Made by a program: the position numbers and the translations under genes | Part shown: piece by piece, positions 1 to 7,070 of the stretch | Numbering within the stretch: position 1 is the first letter of the stretch | Layout: every line of letters begins with the position of its first letter | Assembly: GCA_900552365.1 (NCBI GenBank) | Contig: URZP01000048.1 | Span: 1-10,935 of the forward strand | DNA: 10,935 nt | Reading direction: 5' to 3' | Origin: an uncultured Coriobacteriaceae bacterium | GTDB taxonomy: Bacteria > Actinomycetota > Coriobacteriia > Coriobacteriales > Eggerthellaceae | Notes under the pieces: generated by a model | Databases searched by the model: none | Told to the model about the DNA's origin: nothing | Seen by the model: only the letters and a program-made list of their open reading frames with translations

Positions 1-2
1 CG

Positions 3-143
<141 letters not shown>

Positions 144-144
144 A

Positions 145-570
145 ATGTCTGCTACACAAACTGAGATAGCAAAATTCATTGCGATTCAGGCTCACGAAGG
201 CCAGCTTGATAAAGCGGGGAAGCCCTACATTGAGCATCCTCGCACTGTTGCAGACGCAGTCGAAGACGATGTCGCGAAAGCTGTTGCGTGGCTTCATGAT
301 GTGGTCGAGGATACCTCGATGACGTTCGACGATCTGCAGGCCGCAGGGATCGCGTCTGAGGTTATCAACCATCTGCGGCTGCTTACTCACGACAAGTCGG
401 TGCCCTATATGGAGTATATTGCGGCGCTGAAGAATGACCCCGTCGCGCGCGAGGTGAAGCTGGCCGACTTGCGCCATAACTCCGATTTGAGCCGCTTGAA
501 TACGATTACCGATAAAGATCGCGAGCGTCTTGCCAAATACCAACAGGCTATGGAGTTGCTGCTTTCGTAG
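145..570 (+). CDS. Stand-alone HD-domain hydrolase, SpoT/Mesh1-like
   Basis: A 141-residue protein made of a single HD domain. The expected motifs appear in order: AHEGQ (16-20), KPYIEHP with His31, the LHDVVEDT box with His51-Asp52 and Glu55-Asp56, and KLADLRHN with Asp108. These match the Mn ligands and catalytic acids of the hydrolase half of RelA/SpoT and of Mesh1-type small alarmone hydrolases. There is no synthetase, TGS or ACT domain. By family knowledge it would be a cytosolic metal-dependent phosphohydrolase removing the 3'-pyrophosphate of (p)ppGpp or acting on a related nucleotide; the substrate cannot be read from sequence. It converges with the DUF2304 gene, leaving only 6 bases between stops and no terminator. 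Its relation to the polysaccharide genes is unclear. Confidence 0.85.
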   Translation: MSATQTEIAKFIAIQAHEGQLDKAGKPYIEHPRTVADAVEDDVAKAVAWLHDVVEDTSMTFDDLQAAGIASEVINHLRLLTHDKSVPYMEYIAALKNDPVAREVKLADLRHNSDLSRLNTITDKDRERLAKYQQAMELLLS

Positions 571-576
571 CGGTGC

Positions 577-936
577 TTACAGCGAATCCTTGTGGGTGCG
601 CTCGTAATGATCGAGTCGATCGAGCGCGATCTGTTCTGAAAGCTCGCGCACCTTGGTCTGCAGCTCCGAAACCGTGCGGCTAGAGTGATAACTTTTCACG
701 AACAGCACGAAAATGAAGAACAGGAAGATGAAGTTCTGCGTAGATTGGATGCCTGTGATATTGGCCAGGAAGTCGCCGATCTGGGGGAACAGCGCCAGCA
801 GCACGATGATCAGCGTTAGGAACGCCCAGGAAATGGTGTCCTCGATGCGCATTTTCGATTTCTTGATGCTGCGCAGCATGAATGCAGCCATGGCAAAAGC
901 GGCGGCGATAAGAAGGATTCGAAGGGCGATTGACAT
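577..936 (-). CDS. DUF2304 family membrane protein
   Basis: A 119-residue protein with three hydrophobic segments (about 3-21, 34-52 and 66-81). A basic loop KKSKMRIEDTISW lies between the first two, and a charged, coiled-coil-like tail runs from about 85 to 110 (TVSELQTKVRELSEQIALDRL). Length, topology and the ...LALFPQIGDFLANITGI... segment fit the DUF2304 family, which is often encoded next to family 2 glycosyltransferases in polysaccharide loci. It lies 101 bases downstream of such a gene on the same strand, probably in one transcript. Its biochemical role is unknown; a helper or membrane anchor for the neighbouring transferase is an inference. The start at 936 precedes the first membrane helix and has only a weak AGG upstream. 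Confidence 0.8.
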   Translation of the reverse strand: MSIALRILLIAAAFAMAAFMLRSIKKSKMRIEDTISWAFLTLIIVLLALFPQIGDFLANITGIQSTQNFIFLFFIFVLFVKSYHSSRTVSELQTKVRELSEQIALDRLDHYERTHKDSL

Positions 937-1037
937 CTTGGGGCCTATCTATCTGCAGGTTTGACTAATCGGGGGCGGTTCACTGGTTGAAGAGAACCTA
1001 GGGTTGTGCGCGCTTAGGCGTTGTCAGCCGTGTTGCC

Positions 1038-1715
1038 TTAGCGGAAGAACTGGATGAACAACACTGAAAGAGCCATGCGCGTCATGTATGCAACGGATGA
1101 ACGCAGGTTCAAGTAGCTTTCTCCGGCAATGCGTTCGGCCATTTCCACCTGCACTTCCGAGACCTCAAGACCGTGCTTGCGCATAAGCCAAGCGACGGTA
1201 TCGGGCTCGGGGCCAAGGTTTGGGCCCGAGCTAAGGATTTTCAGCGCTTTGCGGTTGTAGCAGCGCATGCCCGAGGTGGGGTCTTTGATGGTCTTTCCCG
1301 TGGTGAGCTTGATCATGAACTGAATAAGGTTGCTGCCGAACATACGCATGGTATTTGGCTTGGTTTCGGTAACGAAACGCGAGCCAATGACAATGTCGCT
1401 GTGCTCAAGCTCGGCAACGAGAGAGTCAAGGTATTTTGGAAGGTGCTGGCCGTCTGCGTCGAACTGGATCGCGCAATCGTAGCCATGAGAGACAGCGTAT
1501 TTGGTGCCAGCTTGGAATGCGCCGGCAAGGCCCAAGTTAATGGGCAGGTCCAGGAAGCGGTATCCGTGCTCGCGGCAGATGTCGGCGGTGCCGTCGCGTG
1601 AGCCGTCGTTAACCACGACGTAGTCGTAGTTCGGGTAATTCTGAATGAGGTCGTCTACGACGCGCTCAATGTTCTCGGCCTCGTTGTAAGCCGGGATGAT
1701 CAGCAGTGCACGCAT
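1038..1715 (-). CDS. Family 2 glycosyltransferase (dolichyl-phosphate sugar synthase-like)
   Basis: A 225-residue GT-A enzyme that would transfer a sugar from a nucleotide sugar to a polyprenyl phosphate or glycan acceptor at the inner face of the membrane. Visible motifs: IIPAYNEAENI (6-16), VVNDGSRDGT (34-43), the metal-binding FDADGQH (85-91), GSRF (111-114) and DPTSGMRCYNRKAL (145-158). The length fits short DPM1/UDP-glucose-type synthases without C-terminal membrane helices. The frame stays open upstream to 1958, but ATG 1715 is chosen because GGAAGG stands five bases before it and the Rossmann strand begins at residue 3; the extra 81 residues look non-coding and would overlap the divergent gene. 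The DUF2304 gene follows. Donor and acceptor cannot be told. Confidence 0.9.
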   Translation of the reverse strand: MRALLIIPAYNEAENIERVVDDLIQNYPNYDYVVVNDGSRDGTADICREHGYRFLDLPINLGLAGAFQAGTKYAVSHGYDCAIQFDADGQHLPKYLDSLVAELEHSDIVIGSRFVTETKPNTMRMFGSNLIQFMIKLTTGKTIKDPTSGMRCYNRKALKILSSGPNLGPEPDTVAWLMRKHGLEVSEVQVEMAERIAGESYLNLRSSVAYMTRMALSVLFIQFFR

Positions 1716-1890
1716 GCTTGCCTTCCGATGGTTCGTTGTCGAAGCAATGGGTTCGCGAACTTCGGCCAGATGCGCGAAGTTGCAGTTGAATACAGCATTC
1801 CCCGAAGGCAGAGTATACAATACGAACGCATGCGCTGCATGTTTCGTGCGTGTTTGCACACCGAGTGAACTAACGCAACGGGGGATTTCC
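1716..1890. promoter_or_regulatory. Divergent promoter region between two glycosyltransferase genes
   Basis: The 175 bases between the two starts must hold promoters for both directions. The best match is around 1812-1821 (AGTATACAAT). On the minus strand it reads TATACT (1817-1812), close to a -10 box, about 95 bases before the 1715 start. On the plus strand it gives TATACA or TACAAT. No good -35 stands at the right distance on either strand. A plus-strand TTGAAT (1786-1791) is 22 bases from TATACA, too far to pair comfortably. Treat the exact boxes as weak candidates. Confidence 0.3.
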
Positions 1891-1893
1891 TTG
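1880..1893 (+). promoter_or_regulatory. Ribosome binding site and TTG start of the GT4 gene
   Basis: GGGGGA at 1880-1885 followed by a five-base gap and TTG 1891-1893. This decides the start in favour of a TTG codon, because no in-frame ATG lies between here and the conserved GGVE motif. Confidence 0.6.
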
Positions 1894-3066
1894 CTTAAAC
1901 GTATTTCAATCTGGTCGGCTTTGTACTTACCCCATACCGGTGGGGTTGAGAATTTCACGGCTCACGTCTCGTCTGTGCTTGCGAAGCGAGGGTTTCAAGT
2001 GCAGATCGTCACGTCGCGCATCGATGATTCCCCCGAACACGAAGTGACAGACGAAGGGGTTGATGTTTGGCGTCTGCCGTGCAGTCCCCTGATGAACGGC
2101 CGTTTGCCCATCCCAAGCAGGAACGCACGTTACCGTGAGCTTGTGGCGAAGGTCGAGACGTTCGCCCCTGATGCAGTGCTGGTGAACACGCGTTTTTACG
2201 GGCATTCGCTTGAGGCGTTGCGCTTCGCGCGCATGATGAATGCGAAAGCCGTCGTGCTTGACCATGGCTCTGCTCATCTGGTTTTGGGAAACCCCGCCGC
2301 TGATGCCGTGCTGGCGGCGTACGAGCACGCCATCACGGCGAGGGCGAAATCATTCAACCCCGATTTTTACGGCATTTCGCAGAAGAGCAGCGAGTGGCTG
2401 CACCATTTCGGCATCAGTGCGAAGGGCATTATCCAGAACGCTATCGATGCGCCGGCGTTTCGCGATGGGGCATCCTCGCGCGACTTCCGTTCGGAGCTTG
2501 GTTTTGCTCCCGATGACGTAGTCGTTGCATTTTGCGGCAGGCTTGTTCCCGAGAAGGGCGCCGATACCCTCGTTCGTGCGGGCATCATTCTTGCACGGGG
2601 ATGTGCGACTGACGGTTGTATCCGTCTTGTTTTCGCGGGCGATGGCCCCATGCGCATGCAGCTGGAGTCCGAGATTGCAACGAAGCTTCCCTCTAGCGGT
2701 CCTGTGACGGCGCATCTTCTGGGAAATACCGCCCCGATGGATTTGGCCGCTCTGTTCCAGCAGAGCAATTTGTTTTGCCTTCCTACGCGTTCTGAGGGTT
2801 TTTGCACCTCGCTTTTGGAGGCGTCGGCGTGCGCGTTGCCGTCGATCATCCCCGATGTTGGCGGTGCTCGCGAGCTCATTCCTTCTGCTGAGTACGGCTT
2901 CATCATGCCTGGCAGAACTGCCGAGGTCACCGCGCAGGCTTTGAGGGAGGCCATTTCGCTTGGTGCAGACCAACTTGGTGTGATGGGTTTGCGAGCCCGC
3001 GACAGGGTGGAAGCGGTGGCTTCATGGAACGACACCGCCGACGCTGTTCTTGCGGCTTTTGCGTGA
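1891..3066 (+). CDS. Family 4 glycosyltransferase (GT-B fold)
   Basis: A 391-residue GT-B enzyme, full length for GT4, expected to add a sugar from a nucleotide donor to a lipid-linked glycan at the cytoplasmic membrane face. The N-terminal half opens with a Rossmann strand and HTGGVE (15-20), the usual acceptor-side glycine motif. The donor half has FCGRLVPEKGADTLVRA (214-230), FAGDGP (248-253) and the E-x7-E pair EGFCTSLLE (302-310), followed by PDVGGARELI (321-330). A longer frame begins at 1696, but TTG 1891 is preferred: GGGGGA (1880-1885) stands five bases upstream, and the conserved domain begins immediately, while the extra 65 residues overlap the divergent gene. It is followed after 121 bases by the LicC-LicA gene on the same strand. 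The sugar is unknown. Confidence 0.9.
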   Translation: MLKRISIWSALYLPHTGGVENFTAHVSSVLAKRGFQVQIVTSRIDDSPEHEVTDEGVDVWRLPCSPLMNGRLPIPSRNARYRELVAKVETFAPDAVLVNTRFYGHSLEALRFARMMNAKAVVLDHGSAHLVLGNPAADAVLAAYEHAITARAKSFNPDFYGISQKSSEWLHHFGISAKGIIQNAIDAPAFRDGASSRDFRSELGFAPDDVVVAFCGRLVPEKGADTLVRAGIILARGCATDGCIRLVFAGDGPMRMQLESEIATKLPSSGPVTAHLLGNTAPMDLAALFQQSNLFCLPTRSEGFCTSLLEASACALPSIIPDVGGARELIPSAEYGFIMPGRTAEVTAQALREAISLGADQLGVMGLRARDRVEAVASWNDTADAVLAAFA

Positions 3067-3070
3067 GCGG

Positions 3071-3098
3071 TTCATAGAATATAAGCCTGTGGTAAAAT
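3071..3098 (+). promoter_or_regulatory. Candidate promoter of the LicC-LicA gene
   Basis: An extended -10, TGG followed by TAAAAT (3090-3098), stands 16 bases after a weak -35-like TTCATA (3071-3076). Transcription would begin near 3105, about 80 bases before the ATG. The -10 overlaps the left arm of the inverted repeat at 3094-3139, so a protein bound to the repeat could block this promoter. The placement is by eye. Confidence 0.4.
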
Positions 3099-3139
3099 TG
3101 AACATTGCCTTCTTCAAGTTGGCTTACATGTTCAATTTT
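3094..3139. repeat. Perfect 12-bp inverted repeat, likely operator or weak terminator
   Basis: AAAATTGAACAT (3094-3105) and ATGTTCAATTTT (3128-3139) are exact reverse complements separated by 22 bases. The arms are AT-rich with no GC-rich stem, and the T-run is part of the arm itself. That makes a rho-independent terminator for the upstream glycosyltransferase possible but poor. The left arm covers the candidate -10 and start-point region of the next gene, which suits an operator with two half-sites about 34 bp apart centre to centre. Confidence 0.6.
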
Positions 3140-3187
3140 GCGCTGAGCTGCAGCTAGCTTCGCGCTTTGCGAGACACAGGTGCATCT

Positions 3188-4948
3188 ATGCTATCTAAAC
3201 AAGAGTTTCTGATTCTTACGTCGCTGCTCAAGCAGCCCGAAAGCACCCAGCGCGAAATCGCTGAGGCTGTAGGGATTTCGCTTGGTACCGTGAATGCTGC
3301 CGTCAAAACGCTGCGCGAGAACGGATGCCTCGATAACTACAATGTTACTGAGGCGGGCCTGAAAGCGCTCGAGCCTTACAGGGTGGAAAACGCCATCATC
3401 ATGGCTGCGGGTATGTCCTCCCGTTTTGCTCCTATTTCGTACGAGCGTCCGAAGGGCGTCCTTACTGTTCGCGGCGAGGTTCTGATCGAGCGTCAGATCC
3501 GCCAGCTCAAAGAGGCGGGCATCAACGACATCACGGTTGTCGTCGGCTATTGTAAGGAGCAGTTCTTTTACCTAGAGGACGAGTTCGGCGTGACCATTCG
3601 CGTGAACGAGCATTACGCCACGCGCAATAACAACTCCACGCTTATGCTGGTTAAGGAGAAGTTGGGCAATACGTACGTATGCTCCTCGGATGACTATTTC
3701 ACCGAGAATGTGTTCGAGCCCTATGTTTACGAGGCCTATTATGCGGCTGAGTTCTTCGAGGGCGAAACCAACGAATACTGCATCACCACGGGTGCACATG
3801 ACGTTATCACCAAGGTTGAGGTTGGCGGCTGCGATTCGTATGCCATGCTCGGTCATGTTTATTTCGATCGTGCGTTCTCGAAGAAGTTCACTTCGATTTT
3901 GGTTGACGAATATGACCTTCCCAGTACGGCTGGCAAGCTGTGGGAAGACATCTACATTGCGCATATCGACGAGCTGCGCATGGTCATGCGCCCGTATCCT
4001 AAGGGCGTTCTGAATGAGTTCGACTCTCTTGAAGAGCTGAACGGCTTTGATCCGTCCTTCTTGGACAATGTCGATTCTTCCATTTTGGACAACATTTGCC
4101 GCATCATGGAGTGCAAACGCATCGATATCACGGGGATCAAGCCCATCAAGCGGGGACTTACCAATCTTTCGTTCCATTTCGTGGTGCGCGGGAAAGAGTA
4201 CGTGTACCGTCATCCGGGCGCCGGCACTGAGGAAATCATCAACCATGAAAGTGAAGCGTATTCGCAAGACGTTGCCCGCGATCTTGGTCTGGACGACACG
4301 TTCGTGTACGAAGACGGGCATGAGGGCTGGAAGATCTCGCGTTACGTTACCGATTGCGAATTGCTTGATTATCACAACGAAGAGCAGGTTGCTGCAGCAA
4401 TGCGCATGGCAAGGACCCTTCATTCCTGCGGCAAGGTGTCGAAATGGACTGTCAACGTGCACGAGAACACTCGCGCTCTTATCGAGAAGCTTGATGCCAG
4501 CCATCGCTCGTCGTTCCGCGATTTCAAGACGCTCTTCGAGCTTATCGATGGCTTGAATGCTGCGGTGAAGGCCGACGATGTGAAGCCGTGCCTGTGCCAT
4601 AACGACTTTTACAACCCTAACATCTTGTTTGCAGACGGTAGGGGCTACCTTATCGATTGGGAATACTCAGGTATGTCGGATTACGCCAGCGACCTGGGGA
4701 CCTTCATTTGCTGTAGCGATTACACCTACGATGAGGCCGTTGGTGTGCTACATGAATATTTCCAGCGCGAGCCAACCAAGGACGAATTGTTCCATTGCGT
4801 GGCGTATATCGCCATTTGCAGCTACTACTGGTTCATTTGGGCGTTGTACAAGGATGCGTGCGGTGCGCCGGTGGGTGAGTGGCTGTACCTGTGGTACAAG
4901 AACGCCAAGGCTTTTGGCAAGAAGGCGAACGAGCTGAAGAGCGCTTAG
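3188..4948 (+). CDS. licCA: Winged helix + LicC-like cytidylyltransferase + LicA-like choline kinase fusion
   Basis: A 586-residue three-domain protein. Residues 1-64 form a MarR-like winged helix (STQREIAEAVGISLGTVNAAVK at 19-40, wing near NYNVTEAG). Residues 67 to about 300 are a sugar-nucleotidyltransferase-type fold with AAGMSSRF (73-80), RPKG (87-90) and SSDDY (166-170), as in LicC CTP:phosphocholine cytidylyltransferase. Residues about 310-586 are an aminoglycoside/choline kinase fold with the catalytic loop CHNDFYNPNIL (470-480) and IDWEYSG (489-495). Family knowledge predicts choline + ATP to phosphocholine, then CTP to CDP-choline, feeding phosphocholine decoration of a surface glycan. 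Ethanolamine or another amino alcohol is possible. An in-frame TTG lies at 3167, but ATG 3188 has ACAGG seven bases upstream. LicB and LicD are not in view. Confidence 0.88.
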   Translation: MLSKQEFLILTSLLKQPESTQREIAEAVGISLGTVNAAVKTLRENGCLDNYNVTEAGLKALEPYRVENAIIMAAGMSSRFAPISYERPKGVLTVRGEVLIERQIRQLKEAGINDITVVVGYCKEQFFYLEDEFGVTIRVNEHYATRNNNSTLMLVKEKLGNTYVCSSDDYFTENVFEPYVYEAYYAAEFFEGETNEYCITTGAHDVITKVEVGGCDSYAMLGHVYFDRAFSKKFTSILVDEYDLPSTAGKLWEDIYIAHIDELRMVMRPYPKGVLNEFDSLEELNGFDPSFLDNVDSSILDNICRIMECKRIDITGIKPIKRGLTNLSFHFVVRGKEYVYRHPGAGTEEIINHESEAYSQDVARDLGLDDTFVYEDGHEGWKISRYVTDCELLDYHNEEQVAAAMRMARTLHSCGKVSKWTVNVHENTRALIEKLDASHRSSFRDFKTLFELIDGLNAAVKADDVKPCLCHNDFYNPNILFADGRGYLIDWEYSGMSDYASDLGTFICCSDYTYDEAVGVLHEYFQREPTKDELFHCVAYIAICSYYWFIWALYKDACGAPVGEWLYLWYKNAKAFGKKANELKSA

Positions 4949-5005
4949 CAACGCTGAAGAATGCTTGCACGGCTCAGCAGGAAATGCGAGTTGCTTGCGC
5001 AAAAC

Positions 5006-5044
5006 AAAACTCCTCGGTTGACGTATTCAGCCGAGGAGTTTTTT
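5006..5044 (+). terminator. Rho-independent terminator, probably bidirectional
   Basis: A 12-bp perfect stem, left arm 5006-5017 and right arm 5031-5042 (core CTCCTCGG / CCGAGGAG) with a 13-base loop, runs into TTTTTT at 5039-5044. It ends the LicC-LicA transcript, 57 bases after its stop. On the minus strand the same hairpin is followed by TTTTGTTTTG, so it can also end the facing glycosyltransferase operon, whose last stop is at 5107. Confidence 0.9.
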
Positions 5045-5106
5045 ATTTTGAGCGACGAATACCCTAAGCGTCGCAGCGCGCCAGTGATTGCTAAGAGGGA
5101 TGGCGG

Positions 5107-5349
5107 TTAGCGCCCGATGAAGCCTTTGAACGTTTCCATTGTCATGCCCAGGCCAGTGTTCTTCAGGTTGTAAAGGCCCTCGCGAGCCACAACCCCGAAA
5201 TACGCTGCCTTGCTTTGCGTACGCGGTTGGATTCCCTTGACGGTAGCATAGATATGCTTCATGCCGGGAGCGATTCTGCCGTCGTCGAACACCAGCCGGT
5301 CGTCCATACGGTCGAATGTCTTCTTAAGCATGGGTTCAAGGCCGAGCAT
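5107..5349 (-). CDS. C-terminal piece of the family 2 glycosyltransferase, out of frame
   Basis: An 80-residue frame (LKKTFDRMDDRLVFDDG ... AREGLYNLKNTGLGMTMETFKGF) that overlaps the end of the 5336-6271 frame by 14 bases in the +1 frame. It has no ribosome binding site before ATG 5349. Its content (a helix-rich tail with a DRMDD..VFDD segment and a final REG.YNLKNTGLG run) looks like the end of a longer family 2 glycosyltransferase of this type rather than a free protein. I read it as the severed tail of the neighbouring enzyme, through mutation, sequencing error or translational frameshift. Separate translation by coupling at the overlap is the alternative. Confidence 0.6.
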   Translation of the reverse strand: MLGLEPMLKKTFDRMDDRLVFDDGRIAPGMKHIYATVKGIQPRTQSKAAYFGVVAREGLYNLKNTGLGMTMETFKGFIGR

Positions 5350-6271
5350 CCATGCTTACATGGTCAAGAACGCCGCCAAGGTACGTGAAGGCGCGCTCGT
5401 TGAGCGCTTCCAAAATATCGGGATCCGACTCGCCCAAACGATCGACGACATCCTTGATGTCGTTCCAACGCTCAAATGGGACAAGAGTGTTCTTGGTCGC
5501 GAACGCCTTGGATTTTTCGGGTGTTTCCTCGCGATAGCAGTAGTAGGGCTGATCGAGGTACACGATCGTTTTTGCTTGCAGCAGCGTTTCGTATAGGAAG
5601 GGATTGTCGGCCCAGCCTGCGCCAGGAATGGGCAGGAAGTGAATGCCGTATTCCTTTAAGAAATCGGCGCGGTAGATTGCCGACCAGATGGACGGATGAT
5701 GAGTGAGCAGATGCGTGACGCCCGGATCATGGATGGTGAAGGGCTGCATGGCGGGCTTGATGCGGCTGCGATAGCTGCAATTGACTTTCCTCTGTTCGGG
5801 GGTGTCGGGCATCCAGATGCGCCAGTAAGGCGCCTTCACGATATCGATGTCCTGATCGAACGAGTCTGCAAGAGCGATCATATCGGCAAGCATGTTCGAC
5901 TCGATCCAGTCGTCGGGTTCGAGGATGGCGATGTAGCGGCCGCGTGCTTCGGAGATGCCGCGGTTGCAGCTAGCGCCGTAGCCTTCGTTTTGCTTGTCGA
6001 TGATGCGGATGCGGCTATCCTGGGCGGCGTGAACCTGCATGATCTCAAGCGAGCCGTCGGTTGAGCCGTCGTTGACGCAGATGATCTCGATGGAGCGAAG
6101 TGACTGCTCGCTTAAGCTGTCAAGTGCTTGGTCAAGATAACGCTCGGTATTGAAAATGGGCAGGATCACGCTGACATCGGGTGTCTGGGTATTTTCTTCG
6201 GATGCCGCGATGTCGGCAGCTGCATCGTTGGGCGCTTTGCCGTCGTTGTACGTGTAGTATGCGCGATCCAT
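5336..6271 (-). CDS. Family 2 glycosyltransferase, frame broken near its C-terminus
   Basis: A 311-residue GT-A protein with VSVILPIFNTERYLDQALDS (33-52), CVNDGSTDGS (65-74), NEGYGASCNRGI (95-106), the metal site LEPDDW (117-122), WSAIYRADFLKEYG (196-209) and WADNPF (220-225). It probably adds a sugar to a cytoplasmic lipid-linked chain before export by the ABC transporter encoded just upstream. ATG 6271 is chosen over the longer open frame to 6505: AGAGG stands four bases before it, and the upstream part overlaps the ATPase gene. It lies 7 bases after the ATPase stop, so it is in one operon with it. The frame ends at TGA 5338-5336 in ...VSMDARP, and the likely remainder follows in the +1 frame. 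The catalytic domain is complete. Confidence 0.85.
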   Translation of the reverse strand: MDRAYYTYNDGKAPNDAAADIAASEENTQTPDVSVILPIFNTERYLDQALDSLSEQSLRSIEIICVNDGSTDGSLEIMQVHAAQDSRIRIIDKQNEGYGASCNRGISEARGRYIAILEPDDWIESNMLADMIALADSFDQDIDIVKAPYWRIWMPDTPEQRKVNCSYRSRIKPAMQPFTIHDPGVTHLLTHHPSIWSAIYRADFLKEYGIHFLPIPGAGWADNPFLYETLLQAKTIVYLDQPYYCYREETPEKSKAFATKNTLVPFERWNDIKDVVDRLGESDPDILEALNERAFTYLGGVLDHVSMDARP

Positions 6272-6278
6272 GTGGCCT

Positions 6279-7055
6279 CTATTCGTGGTCGAGCTGACGG
6301 TAGGCTTCGCATACGTCTTTAACGTCGCCGACCATGCGCATGTGACCCTTTTCGATCCATACGGCCTTACGGCAAACTCGTTCGACCTGATCGATGCTGT
6401 GCGAAACGAAAAGGAGCGTGGTGTTGTAGGTGTTGACCAGTTCGTTGATGCGTCGCTCGCACTTTTCTTGGAACAGGAAGTCGCCAACTGACAGCGCCTC
6501 GTCAACGATAAGGATGTCGGGAATAGTTGCCGTTGCGACCGAGAACGCTACACGAGCGACCATGCCCGAGGAATAGTTTTTCATGGGCATGTCCAAGAAG
6601 TCGCGGACTTCAGCGAAGTCGACGATCTCGTCAAAGCGCTCGTTGATGAACTTCTTGCTGTAACCAAGAAGCGCGCCGTTCAGATAGATGTTCTCGCGGG
6701 CGGTGAGCTCCATGTCGAAGCCAGCGCCAAGCTCGATGAGCGGGGCAATGGTGCCGCCGATGCTGACGGAGCCCTTAGAGGGTTCGAGAACGCCGGCGAT
6801 GAGCTTGAGAAGGGTGGATTTGCCTGAGCCGTTCGTGCCGACGATGCCATACACATCGCCTCGGTTGATGGTGAGGTTGATGTCCTCGAGTGCGTGGAAC
6901 TCCTTGAAGAACAGTTCATGTTTCATCAGCTTGATGAAGTACTCTTTCAACGAGTTCAGCTGCTCGCTTGCGATGTTGAACGTCATGGTGACGTCGTCGA
7001 CCACAATGATGGGCTCGCCGAGTTTTTCTCCAAAGGCGGTGAAGGATTGTGCCAT
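6279..7055 (-). CDS. ABC transporter ATP-binding protein for polysaccharide export (Wzt/TagH-like)
   Basis: A 258-residue ATPase of the polysaccharide-exporter type, expected to sit on the inner membrane face and power export of a lipid-linked glycan with the permease encoded just upstream. Walker A GTNGSGKST (73-81), signature YSSGMVARVAF (161-171), Walker B ILIVDEAL (181-188) and the switch His219 in FVSHS are all intact. The long N-terminal stretch before the nucleotide-binding core (LNSLKEYFIKLMKHELFFKE, 33-52) and the DMELTARENIYLNG segment (114-127) are typical of Wzt, TagH and RfbB. It lacks the C-terminal glycan-binding extension found in longer Wzt proteins, so it belongs to the short class. 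GAGGT stands 7 bases before ATG 7055, and the permease stop is 15 bases upstream. Confidence 0.93.
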   Translation of the reverse strand: MAQSFTAFGEKLGEPIIVVDDVTMTFNIASEQLNSLKEYFIKLMKHELFFKEFHALEDINLTINRGDVYGIVGTNGSGKSTLLKLIAGVLEPSKGSVSIGGTIAPLIELGAGFDMELTARENIYLNGALLGYSKKFINERFDEIVDFAEVRDFLDMPMKNYSSGMVARVAFSVATATIPDILIVDEALSVGDFLFQEKCERRINELVNTYNTTLLFVSHSIDQVERVCRKAVWIEKGHMRMVGDVKDVCEAYRQLDHE

Positions 7056-7070
7056 GGTGCTACCTCGTTG

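Noticed and set aside
1696..1890. 65-residue N-terminal extension of the GT4 gene
   Set aside because: It overlaps the divergent GT2 start; the Rossmann strand begins just after TTG 1891, which has its own ribosome site.
1716..1958. 81-residue N-terminal extension of the minus-strand GT2
   Set aside because: It overlaps the divergent GT4 start, has no family similarity, and a strong ribosome site stands before ATG 1715.
2350..3035. Two minus-strand frames of about 200 residues inside the GT4 gene
   Set aside because: Shadows of the GT4 coding sequence, Arg/Ser/Ala-rich with no motif.
3167..3187. TTG start adding seven residues to licCA
   Set aside because: No ribosome site precedes the TTG, while ACAGG is well placed before ATG 3188.
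3572..4600. 342-residue minus-strand frame inside licCA
   Set aside because: Long, but antisense to a gene whose transferase and kinase motifs are intact; no domain and no ribosome site.
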